A DNA stretch of 64,000 nucleotides from Clostridia bacterium (lineage in GTDB: Bacteria > Bacillota > Clostridia > Oscillospirales > Acutalibacteraceae), in NCBI GenBank assembly GCA_017437005.1, contig JAFSBZ010000033.1, positions 38,870-102,869 of the forward strand. The letters are read 5' to 3'. Of this stretch, positions 1 to 8,019 are shown in pieces. Numbering within the stretch: the stretch's first letter is position 1; every line of letters starts with the position of its first letter. A program made the position numbers and the translations under genes. Below the pieces are notes generated by a model. The model made no database searches and was not told the DNA's origin. It saw only the letters and a list, made by a program, of their open reading frames with translations.

Positions 1-2
1 TG

Positions 3-44
3 AACGGCAAACGTTTTGGTTATTGGAAGGTTAATGTTGGCTGA
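3..44 (+). CDS. C-terminal tail of a gene running in from upstream (partial)
   Basis: An open frame enters the window and ends at TGA 42-44, giving the tail NGKRFGYWKVNVG. A strong intrinsic terminator begins seven bases later, which is what one expects after a real stop codon. Too little is present to name the protein, and another frame ending at 33 cannot be excluded. Confidence 0.35.
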   Translation, partial: NGKRFGYWKVNVG

Positions 45-50
45 TAGTAC

Positions 51-89
51 AAAAACCCGCCTTTGTAAATTGCAAAGACGGGGTTTTTT
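51..89 (+). terminator. Intrinsic terminator
   Basis: The arms AACCCGCCTTTG and CAAAGACGGGGTT pair around a short AT loop, with one mismatch and one bulge, and a run of six T follows. It ends the transcript entering from upstream and insulates the sigma-factor operon. Confidence 0.75.
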
Positions 90-103
90 GAAAACAATAA
101 TAA

Positions 104-132
104 TTGCGTTTATTGTCAAATTATGGTAGAAT
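104..132 (+). promoter_or_regulatory. Promoter of the sigma-factor operon
   Basis: The -35 box TTGCGT (104-109), a 17-bp spacer and the -10 box TAGAAT (127-132) preceded by TGG (extended -10) form a good vegetative-type promoter. The block 114-134 recurs base for base at 48382-48402 in front of pduL. The leader to the first ORF is about 105 nt. Confidence 0.6.
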
Positions 133-244
133 ATTTTTGTGTTAAATAAATTTGAAAAAATTTAAAGAATGTAAAACTTTTTTGCTTTTAGATGCATCTA
201 ATTAGTGAAACGATTATTTTAGATAAGCGAAGGAGTTTAATATT

Positions 245-313
245 ATGGTCAAAAAACAATACCGATTAACTATTATCTGCGTTTTAAAAAATAAACTAGG
301 TGATTCAAAATGA
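245..313 (+). CDS. 22-residue leader peptide ORF
   Basis: ATG at 245 follows GAAGGAG with 9-nt spacing and encodes MVKKQYRLTIICVLKNKLGD plus two residues. Its TGA overlaps the next start codon (ATGA at 310-313), the usual arrangement for translational coupling. It may be a true microprotein or a leader that couples translation into the sigma operon. No family recognised. Confidence 0.4.
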   Translation: MVKKQYRLTIICVLKNKLGDSK

Positions 314-453
314 ATAATGCCTATCATATTGGAACCATTATTAAAAAGTTAGCGGGAGATGTTAAAATACCATTTGCTTTCAGCAAAAAACTGCTATACA
401 ATATATTAAGAACATTAAGGGTGCCTACGGCTGAGGAAAATAAAAATGAATAA
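310..453 (+). CDS. Small 47-residue basic protein upstream of sigma factor
   Basis: ATG 310 is preceded by AGGTGA at 6-nt spacing. The product begins MNNAYHIGTIIKKLAGDVKI and is basic and probably helical, with an acidic C-terminal tail. It overlaps the 22-codon ORF by 4 nt and the sigma-factor gene by 8 nt, so all three are probably translationally coupled. It may be a small regulator or partner of the sigma factor; that is inference from position only, and the family is not recognised. Confidence 0.55.
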   Translation: MNNAYHIGTIIKKLAGDVKIPFAFSKKLLYNILRTLRVPTAEENKNE

Positions 454-1813
454 CGTAAACTGGAGTAAATTGATTAAGAAAGCAAAAAACAAAGATCAAT
501 CTGCGATAACTCAAATTTATGAGCTTTCTAATAAAAAAGCGTATTATATTGCCATTAGCATAATGAAAAATGAAGATGATGCTTTCGATGTTCTTCAAAA
601 CGCGTATGTCAAGGCTTTTGAAAAGTTAGATACGCTCACAAATGCTGAAAAGTTTGAAAGTTGGTTAGGACATATTGTTTCAAACGAATGTAAAATGGCG
701 TTGCGAAGGCACAGAGATGTATTGTTTTCTGAACTGGAAACGGAAGATGTTTCATATTTTAGTGATACTCTTAAAGAAGAACGAGTGGACTTCTCTCCGG
801 ATTTAAATATTGATATTGAGGAAACTAAGAGACTCATGCAAGACATTCTGGATAGACTTCCCGATGAACAGCGATTGGTCGTTTTGATGTTTTATTTTCA
901 AGAGTTTTCCATAAAAGAAATCGCTTCAATTTTAGAATGTTCCGAAAACACTGTAAAAAGCAGATTAAACTATGCAAAAAAGAAAATCAAAGCGGAAGTT
1001 GAGGATCTGGAAAAACGCGGAACTAAGCTATATGGCATAGCTTCCTTGCCTCTATTTGTTTGGATGCTCAAGGAAATTGGAGAAAAGACGTTTGTTCCCA
1101 CATCGATTTCATCCGCTTTAACCGCATCTATTACCACATCGATTGCAAGTACAACCACTGTAGGTACAGTAACAACAGTGGGTGCCAAAGCAACATTTAC
1201 ATTGATGCAAAAAATAGTGATAGTAGTTATAATTGCAACAATCGGTGTTGCCGGCAGTTTTGGTATTATTAACCTTATTGGTCATAATGACGGTGCAAAC
1301 ATCTCTTCTAATGCTGAAGCTTCGGAAACTGATGGTATGCAAATTATGGAAGTGTCTGATGAATATATAAAAGGAGTTTTCTACTTAGCTAAAGAACTTT
1401 ATGATGAATATATTTATGGAAGAGAATATGCAACTACAGAACTATATTTCACACCCCAAAATGATGTTATAGAAAAAGATGGATGCTATTTAGAAAAATG
1501 TTCAGATTGGGATTCATATGGACATTTTGTTATGAATTTAGAGAATCGTTTTACAAAAGATACTGTCAAACAAATAATTGAACAGATCAATATGGTTGAA
1601 CACGACAAAATGCCTTACTACAATATTCGTGAGGGTGTGGGTGATCCAATTGGCGGTAAATATACAATTGATACTGTAGAAAGAGTAAATGAAACAACCT
1701 ACAAAATTTGTTTTTCTTTTTTGACATTAGATTTTACACAAGTAAAAAAAGAAATGTTTTGTGTGTATGAAAACGATAATTGGGTTATAGACGGTATTAA
1801 TTTCTATGGTTAA
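446..1813 (+). CDS. Membrane-anchored ECF-like sigma-70 family factor with extracytoplasmic domain
   Basis: RNA polymerase sigma factor of the ECF type fused to a membrane module. Residues about 10-90 form sigma region 2 (EDDAFDVLQNAYVKAF is the conserved core) and about 127-180 form region 4 with its helix-turn-helix (FSIKEIASILECSENTVKSR). A Thr/Ser/Val-rich linker leads to one transmembrane helix at about 255-278, then some 175 residues outside the membrane. ECF factors are usually ~180-200 residues and held by a separate anti-sigma factor; here sensor and anchor are in the same chain. GAGGAAA serves as ribosome site for ATG 446. It is followed by a lipoprotein and a membrane protein, likely the same operon. 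I infer envelope sensing; the signal is unknown. Confidence 0.88.
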   Translation: MNNVNWSKLIKKAKNKDQSAITQIYELSNKKAYYIAISIMKNEDDAFDVLQNAYVKAFEKLDTLTNAEKFESWLGHIVSNECKMALRRHRDVLFSELETEDVSYFSDTLKEERVDFSPDLNIDIEETKRLMQDILDRLPDEQRLVVLMFYFQEFSIKEIASILECSENTVKSRLNYAKKKIKAEVEDLEKRGTKLYGIASLPLFVWMLKEIGEKTFVPTSISSALTASITTSIASTTTVGTVTTVGAKATFTLMQKIVIVVIIATIGVAGSFGIINLIGHNDGANISSNAEASETDGMQIMEVSDEYIKGVFYLAKELYDEYIYGREYATTELYFTPQNDVIEKDGCYLEKCSDWDSYGHFVMNLENRFTKDTVKQIIEQINMVEHDKMPYYNIREGVGDPIGGKYTIDTVERVNETTYKICFSFLTLDFTQVKKEMFCVYENDNWVIDGINFYG

Positions 1814-1842
1814 TAAAAAAATTATAAAAGGAGTTTTTAATT

Positions 1843-2628
1843 ATGAAAAAAATTATTTGCATGTTAATAGTTGTTTTGATATGTGTTGGATTGTGTGCTT
1901 GCGAAAAAGATGGTTCTAACAATGTCAATAATTCGTCATCAACTGATTCAACTAGTAACATAGATGTAACAAACGATTTGCCATTAATTGAAACATTGGA
2001 GTTTTCGGTCAATGAAATTGTATTAAATTCAAAACCCGAAGATTTATATTATCAAATTTGCGATGTTTATCTTTCGCCAGTAGAATCATTATCGGTTGCT
2101 GAATTTATGGAAAGGGCAAAAACAAGTTCTATGCAACTTACTTATAATATTTGCGAAGATTATACACCAATGACATATTCCGATTATAGCGAAAATTATC
2201 TCGTTACTGACGGTGAATCTGTCGATATTTTCTTTTATTGCGAAGAACAATTAGTCTTTAAATTAACAGCTAAGAATCTTTCAAATGAGACAATACCGTT
2301 AAAAGAATGTTATGCCTTTGAAATCGATGAAATGTATGAGTATTTTTCTAAGAACGCAGTAGATGTGAAATCAAAAAGTTGGTATTGCGGAGGTGTCCCA
2401 TTTGGTGGAGAGGGTTATACATATGCAACTATAAAAGAGACGTTTTCAAACTGGGGATTAACTTGCGAGGAAAATACAAATGATAACGGCACTCTTACTG
2501 TTTATTCTGTGTTTGCTGTAAAAATTGATGTTGATTTTCAAAATGAAACTTTTACTAATTATGTAAGATATGATGCTGTTGTGGATAAATCTACTGGAGA
2601 AGTTGTAAAATTCAGTTATAGTCATTAA
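1843..2628 (+). CDS. Lipoprotein of unknown function
   Basis: A type II signal peptide runs to the lipobox LCAC with Cys20 as the lipidated residue, followed by a Ser/Asn/Thr linker typical of Gram-positive lipoproteins. The remaining ~220 residues look like a mixed alpha/beta extracellular domain; I do not recognise the family. AAAGGAG precedes ATG 1843 at good spacing, 29 nt after the sigma-factor stop, so co-transcription is likely. Its context suggests an extracytoplasmic partner of the tethered sigma factor, for example a sensor or target; this is inference. Confidence 0.85.
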   Translation: MKKIICMLIVVLICVGLCACEKDGSNNVNNSSSTDSTSNIDVTNDLPLIETLEFSVNEIVLNSKPEDLYYQICDVYLSPVESLSVAEFMERAKTSSMQLTYNICEDYTPMTYSDYSENYLVTDGESVDIFFYCEEQLVFKLTAKNLSNETIPLKECYAFEIDEMYEYFSKNAVDVKSKSWYCGGVPFGGEGYTYATIKETFSNWGLTCEENTNDNGTLTVYSVFAVKIDVDFQNETFTNYVRYDAVVDKSTGEVVKFSYSH

Positions 2629-2647
2629 TAATACACATGGTGATTTA

Positions 2648-4201
2648 ATGTTAAATAAAATTGCACATATAAGAAAAAACATAAAACTCAGAAAGAGATC
2701 TATTTTTGTCTGTGTTTTTAAAATGTTTATTAGCTTGATTATCATTCCTTTGTTATCGTGCAGTACACTGCTGATTATAAATAAGGGTGAACTGCCACAA
2801 ACTTTCGAAACAGTACAATATATCATTTATGGTATTTTGGTTGCGGTGTATTGGTATATTTGTAATGTGCGCAAATGGTCGCATTCGTATATGCTGAATT
2901 ACACACAAACTGCATTAGAAATTAATGGTAAATATTGTCCGCGCTGCTATTCTAAAATGAAAATTTCTTTAGATGTTTTCGATTACGAAGAAAAAGTTGG
3001 AGAAAGAATTATAAAAAGAGTTTATTCTGACGGTACAGTGTGGCATGATCGAGAAGCAATTATGGAGAAACGCAAAGAAAAATTGCCTCATTTTATTTGT
3101 TTGGGTAAACAATGTGCAATTGAAACTAAGCCGCAAAAATTCAGTGCAGATTCATATAAGGTAAGGCGACAGGTGAAAAATAATTATTCTTTTTGCGAAT
3201 TGCCGAGAAGTATTGAGAACACATATAGATTGATTGTTGGAGATTTTAGTGATGATTACAAGTGTTCTGTTATGAGCAGGTTTCATAGTGGATTACATCG
3301 TATTCTTTGGGTTGTTGTTATTGTAATTATGTTAATCATATCTAATATTAATAAATATGGTGCATTTGAAAAATCGTTGGAGATGCTTTTTGACACAACT
3401 AATGCTTTGATTTCTTTTAGCGTTATGACGGTTCTTTTACTTGTTGCTTATACAGTTATACAAATTTTTCTTAAGATTCAGTGTGATAAAATATATTCAT
3501 TAGTTGATTATGAAAAAGATAAGAAAATAAGAGAAGAATTATCGGCAAAAATTTATTTTACTAAAATAAATGGTGGATATTCAATTCAATATCGGAAAGA
3601 TGCTATAAGAAAAGCTCGAAAAGAAAAAGATCCTATGGTTGAAACGCTACCTAAATACGATTATAAATCGGAAAAGAAATTTTTAAAGGATAAGAGAAAC
3701 TATATCAAAGCGTTAATGGAAATGATAATTTCATTTTTAGATGAAACCGGATTTTTACATAAAGTTAAATATTATAATGGATGTTATAATATTGAAAGTA
3801 TTATCAATGCAAAACAGGTTAGACAATATGATTTTATAATCGATGAAGAAACTGGTTATTTTGGGATATATACATATTTTCGTTATGGTTTACATCAAGA
3901 ATATGTTGAGAATATTGTAATGGATTGGTTGAATGAAAACGAAAATAATACATTTGCAATATTTGTAGATCGAGATCCTTATGGTGTTTATATATCTTCG
4001 GGAATTCCATTTACTCTCGATTATATATTAAAAGATACTGACAAAATTGAGTTTAAAGATACTATTAATCGCTATATAGGATGGATAAGTGTTTTGCAAG
4101 ATAAGATTTTTGATGAGTTTGGAGAAGATGAAGACTTTTCTGAAACTCCAAATATCAGTGAAGAGTTGCTAAAACAAGCAGCTAATCAGTTGAAACATTA
4201 A
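2648..4201 (+). CDS. Membrane protein with Cys-pair motif, unknown function
   Basis: 517 residues. Two hydrophobic segments lie near the N-terminus (about 25-47 and 55-74), then a cytoplasmic stretch with CPRC and a second Cys further on, then two more helices at about 222-240 and 255-278. A long soluble, charged C-terminal half follows. SD GGTGAT precedes ATG 2648, 19 nt after the lipoprotein gene. The family is not recognised. It closes the sigma-factor operon and is very AT-rich like its two neighbours, unlike the following spoIIIA genes, consistent with a laterally acquired block. Confidence 0.82.
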   Translation: MLNKIAHIRKNIKLRKRSIFVCVFKMFISLIIIPLLSCSTLLIINKGELPQTFETVQYIIYGILVAVYWYICNVRKWSHSYMLNYTQTALEINGKYCPRCYSKMKISLDVFDYEEKVGERIIKRVYSDGTVWHDREAIMEKRKEKLPHFICLGKQCAIETKPQKFSADSYKVRRQVKNNYSFCELPRSIENTYRLIVGDFSDDYKCSVMSRFHSGLHRILWVVVIVIMLIISNINKYGAFEKSLEMLFDTTNALISFSVMTVLLLVAYTVIQIFLKIQCDKIYSLVDYEKDKKIREELSAKIYFTKINGGYSIQYRKDAIRKARKEKDPMVETLPKYDYKSEKKFLKDKRNYIKALMEMIISFLDETGFLHKVKYYNGCYNIESIINAKQVRQYDFIIDEETGYFGIYTYFRYGLHQEYVENIVMDWLNENENNTFAIFVDRDPYGVYISSGIPFTLDYILKDTDKIEFKDTINRYIGWISVLQDKIFDEFGEDEDFSETPNISEELLKQAANQLKH

Positions 4202-4238
4202 TTGATAAGATTGTTATAAATATTCATAAATTGTTAAT

Positions 4239-4267
4239 TTGACTTCTGTAAGAAAATATTGTAAAAT
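4239..4267 (+). promoter_or_regulatory. Promoter for the 4.27-4.48 kb RNA
   Basis: TTGACT (4239-4244), a 17-bp spacer and TAAAAT (4262-4267) make a near-consensus sigma-A promoter. No ORF with a ribosome site follows before the terminator at 4448, so the product is probably an untranslated RNA starting near 4274. Confidence 0.6.
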
Positions 4268-4273
4268 AATTAT

Positions 4274-4481
4274 AGTAAAGTTTACACGGATTACTATTTA
4301 CGGTGGGTTGTACCGCAAATAATAAGACTGTGATAACCACTCTTTACTCACCGCTTATACTCACCCGAACATTTAGCGGACAAAATGATAAAAGCATATA
4401 GTCATGGGCTTTTGACAATATTTAAAATTTATTTTTCTAAATATTAACCGTAAACTCTTTTTGAGTTTGCGGTGTTTTTTT
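4274..4481 (+). ncRNA. Probable stand-alone structured small RNA, ~200 nt, family unknown
   Basis: This fills the only gene-free stretch over 300 bases in the window (4202-4543). It has its own promoter and ends in an intrinsic terminator. Pairings visible by eye: CGGTGGGT (from about 4300) with ACTCACCG (from about 4346), a hairpin formed by TTTACGGT and ACCGCAAA, a hairpin AAAAGC/GCTTTT near 4391-4414, and AGTTTAC near the 5' end with the 5' arm of the terminator (CCGTAAACT), an alternative to termination. Length and elongated architecture would fit 6S RNA; a terminator-type riboswitch in front of spoIIIAA is the other option. I could not match either consensus with certainty. Confidence 0.45.
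4448..4481 (+). terminator. Intrinsic terminator of the small RNA
   Basis: CCGTAAACTC and GAGTTTGCGG pair (one G-U) around a TTTTT loop, followed by TGTTTTTTT. The 5' arm could alternatively pair with AGTTTAC near the RNA start. Confidence 0.8.
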
Positions 4482-4543
4482 GTTCTATAAAAAGTATTGC
4501 GGTCATAAACTTAAATAAAAAGTTTACGGACAAGGACTAAAAA

Positions 4544-5458
4544 ATGCCTAAAGAGTTTGATAATGCAATTTTACAAATTTCAGACAAAATAAAAAGAACA
4601 TTGCAATTTATTCCAGACGATATAAAACACGATTGCGAAGAAATACGACTTAGGATTAAAAAGCCCGTATGTCTTACAATAGGTGGTAATGTGATGTTTG
4701 TTTGTAAAAACAGTGCTGTCAGTACTGTTTTACCGCCCGACCCTTTGATTGCGACTGAAGAGATTATTAATGAAAGCCTTGCGCTTCTTTGCAATAACTC
4801 GGTGTATCTTCATGAAAACGAGATAAAGCAAGGATTTGTGTCATTGACCGACGGTAACAGGGCAGGTGTTTGCGGAGTGTTTAACGCCGAAGGTATGCTT
4901 GTTTCGGTATCGTCAATAAACATAAGAATTGCGCGTCAGATATTTGATTGCGCAAAAAATATTTTGCCATACGCAACCGATGGTTTGCTTGTAGCAGGAC
5001 CGCCCGGAAGCGGAAAAACCACGATATTAAGGGACCTTATTAGGTTGCTTTCAAACGGCGAGGGCGGAAGGTATTACCGTGTTGCGGTAATTGACAGCCG
5101 CAGAGAAATTTCGGGCGGTGGAAAATTAGATACAGGTGTTAACACCGATATTTTTTATACAACCGATAAGTCCATTGGGGCACAAATGGCAATACGAACA
5201 ATGTTTCCCAATTTTATAGCCTTTGACGAGATTGGCACCACAGCAGAGCTTGATAGCATAAAGGTTTGCTTTAATGCAGGGGTTGGAATTATAACCACTA
5301 CTCATTGCAAATGTAAAGAAGATTTATTCCGCCGCCAAATTCCGCGGGATATAATTAAATGCGGAGCAATAAAATATGTGGCTCTACTTGGGGAAAATAC
5401 ACATAAAAAAATTCAAATTTTAACAAGTCAGGAGATAGAAAAATATGTTTTTTCTTAA
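4544..5458 (+). CDS. spoIIIAA: Stage III sporulation protein AA, ATPase
   Basis: 304 residues, the usual length. It is the cytosolic ATPase thought to energise the SpoIIIA-SpoIIQ channel between mother cell and forespore, related to type II/IV secretion ATPases. Walker A GPPGSGKT lies at about residues 151-158, and a Walker B-like region IAFDEIGT follows. First gene of an eight-gene operon that matches the canonical spoIIIA order. In Bacillus this operon is driven by sigma-E in the mother cell; I could not confirm a sigma-E promoter here. The AB gene overlaps its 3' end by 14 nt. Confidence 0.96.
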   Translation: MPKEFDNAILQISDKIKRTLQFIPDDIKHDCEEIRLRIKKPVCLTIGGNVMFVCKNSAVSTVLPPDPLIATEEIINESLALLCNNSVYLHENEIKQGFVSLTDGNRAGVCGVFNAEGMLVSVSSINIRIARQIFDCAKNILPYATDGLLVAGPPGSGKTTILRDLIRLLSNGEGGRYYRVAVIDSRREISGGGKLDTGVNTDIFYTTDKSIGAQMAIRTMFPNFIAFDEIGTTAELDSIKVCFNAGVGIITTTHCKCKEDLFRRQIPRDIIKCGAIKYVALLGENTHKKIQILTSQEIEKYVFS

Positions 5459-5897
5459 AATATTTGGAGTTGTATTAATAGTAGCTTCAAGCGCGTATGC
5501 AGGTATTTTAAAAAGCGGTCGGCTTGTAAAAAGATATGAAAAATTATCACTTGTTTCTGATGGGGTGGACGAACTTTATAATTATATCGGTCAAGGTGAA
5601 TTTGAACTTGAGCGCGCCATAAAAAACGCTTTTTGCAAATGTGATTTTTTAAGGTTTCAAAGCGGTGATATTTTGTGTGATGACGATACTTTAAAAAACG
5701 ATAAAAAAATGATAGAAGAATTTTTTAAGCAGCTTGGTCATTCAAGCAAAAAAATTGAATGTGATCGTATTGATTTATTTAAATTTAAGCTGAAATCACA
5801 ATTAAATGAAGCGCAAAACGACATAGCGCAAAAAGGCAGGATATATAAAACGCTGGGTGTATGTTTTGGTTTGATAATAGGAATTTTACTTATTTAG
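5445..5897 (+). CDS. spoIIIAB: Stage III sporulation protein AB
   Basis: 150 residues with a membrane helix at each end (about 4-20 and 134-149) and a charged, helical middle resembling type II secretion GspF-like proteins. It is thought to anchor the SpoIIIAA ATPase to the channel in the mother-cell-side membrane. The start overlaps spoIIIAA and is fixed by position in the operon. Confidence 0.92.
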   Translation: MFFLKIFGVVLIVASSAYAGILKSGRLVKRYEKLSLVSDGVDELYNYIGQGEFELERAIKNAFCKCDFLRFQSGDILCDDDTLKNDKKMIEEFFKQLGHSSKKIECDRIDLFKFKLKSQLNEAQNDIAQKGRIYKTLGVCFGLIIGILLI

Positions 5898-5907
5898 AGG
5901 TATAAAA

Positions 5908-6102
5908 ATGGATGTTGATTTTATATTTAAGGTTGCGGCAATTGGAATTATTGTTACGGTTCTTCATCAATTGTTGGTGCGTTCTGGTCGCGAGGAGCAA
6001 GCAATGCTTGTAACACTATCGGGTTTGGTGGTTGTGCTATTGATGGTGGTGGGTGCAATCGCCGATTTGTTTAGCACTGTAAAAGGATTGTTTGGATTGT
6101 GA
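5908..6102 (+). CDS. spoIIIAC: Stage III sporulation protein AC
   Basis: 64 residues with two membrane helices joined by a short charged loop (RSGREEQ), which is the whole known protein. Small integral membrane subunit of the feeding channel. AGAGGT precedes ATG 5908. It overlaps the GTG start of spoIIIAD by 4 nt. Confidence 0.93.
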   Translation: MDVDFIFKVAAIGIIVTVLHQLLVRSGREEQAMLVTLSGLVVVLLMVVGAIADLFSTVKGLFGL

Positions 6103-6494
6103 GCGCAGAGGTAATAAGGGCGGCTGTTGTAATAATTGTTACCGCAGTTTTAGTTACTGCGTTACGTAACCGACTTGGTGAATACGCTATTATTTTGTCG
6201 GTTGTTGCAACCGTGGTTATATTAATATCAATTTTAGAGAATTTGTTTGGCGCAATAGGAAGCTTTAATAATTTGTTTTTGAAAATTGAAAACGCGGGGG
6301 TGTATTTTGCTACCGCTTTAAAGGCATTGGGAATTTCGTATATTACTGCTTTTGCGGCTGATATATGCCGTGATTTTGGACTTTCTGCATTGGCGCAAAC
6401 GACCGAAATCGTGGGCAAAATTGCGATTTTTGTACTGAGTATACCACTTATGACGGCCGTGCTTGAAACGGCGCTTAAATTTGTAGGACAATGA
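6099..6494 (+). CDS. spoIIIAD: Stage III sporulation protein AD
   Basis: 131 residues, four predicted membrane helices, canonical length and place. GTG start at 6099 inside the end of spoIIIAC. Integral membrane subunit of the mother-cell/forespore channel, partner of SpoIIIAC. It overlaps spoIIIAE by 4 nt. Confidence 0.92.
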   Translation: MSAEVIRAAVVIIVTAVLVTALRNRLGEYAIILSVVATVVILISILENLFGAIGSFNNLFLKIENAGVYFATALKALGISYITAFAADICRDFGLSALAQTTEIVGKIAIFVLSIPLMTAVLETALKFVGQ

Positions 6495-7594
6495 GAAAAT
6501 TTATATTTTTTATAATATTTGGATTACTTTTAGCTTTGCCTGTAAGCGCCGATGACAACTACGTTACACAGTACAATAATGTTGGAGCAGATGAGCTCTA
6601 TAACGGTCTTGACCAACAAACGCAAGAATTTTTTAATCAATACGAAATCGACCCTGAAAATCCTGATTGGGTAAATAAATTTACAGAAAAAAATGTATTT
6701 TCGCATATCTGGAATATTTTAACAGTAGAAATAAAAGCACCTTTAAAAACAGGCATTTTAATTGCGAGTGTAATATTTTTAACAGCCGCGCTTACAGCTT
6801 TTGGCATTTCTAATAGCTTTGATGCGGCTATCTACACGGCTACATTAGTTATAGGAGTATTGATAGCTTCTGACATATGGCAAAGCGTTGAGTCGGCTGT
6901 AAATGCAATTAAATCTTGCAGTACGTTTATGTTTTCATTTGTTCCAATTTTTGCAAGCATACTGGCGCTTTCGGGTAAGACCGTAACGGCGCCTGCTATG
7001 AGCGCGCTGCTATTGGGAGCGAGTGAAACGGTGGCGTTTATATCCTCGTTTGCGGTATTACCGCTTATGGGTGGGTATTTGGCACTTAGCATTGCTTCGG
7101 GTGTATCACCGTTGCTTAAAAATTCCGGAATAGCCGACGGTGTAAAAAAGCTTTCTGTTTGGATAATGTCATTATTTGGAACAATATTTGTAGGTATATT
7201 AAGTGTTCAAACTGCAATAAATTCTGCAGCGGACAGCGTTACGCTTAGAACGGCAAAATTTATACTTGGAACATCGGTGCCTGTAGCAGGCGGCGTGCTT
7301 AGCGAGGCTGTATCTACCATATCCTCTTCTTTGGGGTTATTACGTTCTTCGATTGGAATTTATGGTGTGGTTGCATTAGCGGTTATGCTGCTTCCAACGA
7401 TAACAGAGATTATTTTATGGCGATTTACACTGATGATTAATATCTCTTTATCTGAATTGTTTTCGTTATCTAAAATAAGCGGAATTTTACGCGCAATAGA
7501 TTCAATGCTTGCGGTAATTTTAGGTGTAATTATGGTGGTAGGCGGTGTATTTATAATTTCGCTTTCAATAGTAACTAAGGCAGGAGGGGTGTAA
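6491..7594 (+). CDS. spoIIIAE: Stage III sporulation protein AE
   Basis: 367 residues. An N-terminal signal sequence cleaved near VSAD is followed by a short external region and then a polytopic domain of about seven to eight helices. It is the largest membrane subunit of the channel and required for sigma-G activity in Bacillus. The ATG overlaps the spoIIIAD stop and its own stop overlaps spoIIIAF (TAATG), indicating tight coupling. Confidence 0.94.
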   Translation: MRKFIFFIIFGLLLALPVSADDNYVTQYNNVGADELYNGLDQQTQEFFNQYEIDPENPDWVNKFTEKNVFSHIWNILTVEIKAPLKTGILIASVIFLTAALTAFGISNSFDAAIYTATLVIGVLIASDIWQSVESAVNAIKSCSTFMFSFVPIFASILALSGKTVTAPAMSALLLGASETVAFISSFAVLPLMGGYLALSIASGVSPLLKNSGIADGVKKLSVWIMSLFGTIFVGILSVQTAINSAADSVTLRTAKFILGTSVPVAGGVLSEAVSTISSSLGLLRSSIGIYGVVALAVMLLPTITEIILWRFTLMINISLSELFSLSKISGILRAIDSMLAVILGVIMVVGGVFIISLSIVTKAGGV

Positions 7595-8019
7595 TGAGTG
7601 AGATAAATTCTTTTATAATTAGTTTTTGCGTGGCAAGTATATTGCTGGGTTTTTTGTATATGCTGTGTCCTAACGGGAATATGAGCGCGAGTGTTAAATA
7701 TATTTTTTGTTTGTGCTTTGTGTGTTGCGTGGTAGGTACGGCAACAAGTATACCAACTCCAAGTTTTTCTGCTTTTGATAAAAAACAAAATGTTGATATA
7801 CTTACCGAGCAAAAAACTGCCGTTACTGCGCAAGCGATATTTTGCGAGGCTTTAAGACAGTCTAATATAAATTTTAGAAAAATTACCGTTGATACTAATA
7901 AATTAAACAATGGTAGCATAATTATAAGTAAGATAACTGTTTACACCACCGAATCACAGCAAAGGGTGCGTGAGGTGTTGGATTCTGACAGTTATGAGGT
8001 TGTTGTAATAAATGAATGA
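7594..8019 (+). CDS. spoIIIAF: Stage III sporulation protein AF
   Basis: 141 residues: two N-terminal helices (about 8-24 and 31-52), then a small alpha/beta ring-building-motif-like domain facing the intermembrane space, ending in the YEVVV strand. GGAGGGGT precedes ATG 7594. Overlaps spoIIIAG by 8 nt. Confidence 0.9.
   Translation: MSEINSFIISFCVASILLGFLYMLCPNGNMSASVKYIFCLCFVCCVVGTATSIPTPSFSAFDKKQNVDILTEQKTAVTAQAIFCEALRQSNINFRKITVDTNKLNNGSIIISKITVYTTESQQRVREVLDSDSYEVVVINE

Noticed and set aside
4299-4318. T-box-like GGTGG...TACCGC
   Set aside because: Resembles the T-box motif but lies near the 5' end rather than next to the terminator, no specifier stem is visible, and the downstream gene is spoIIIAA rather than an amino-acid gene.
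7360-7919. Minus-strand open frames opposite spoIIIAE/AF (157 and 114 codons)
   Set aside because: Antisense shadows of well-recognised genes, without SD or recognisable domains.
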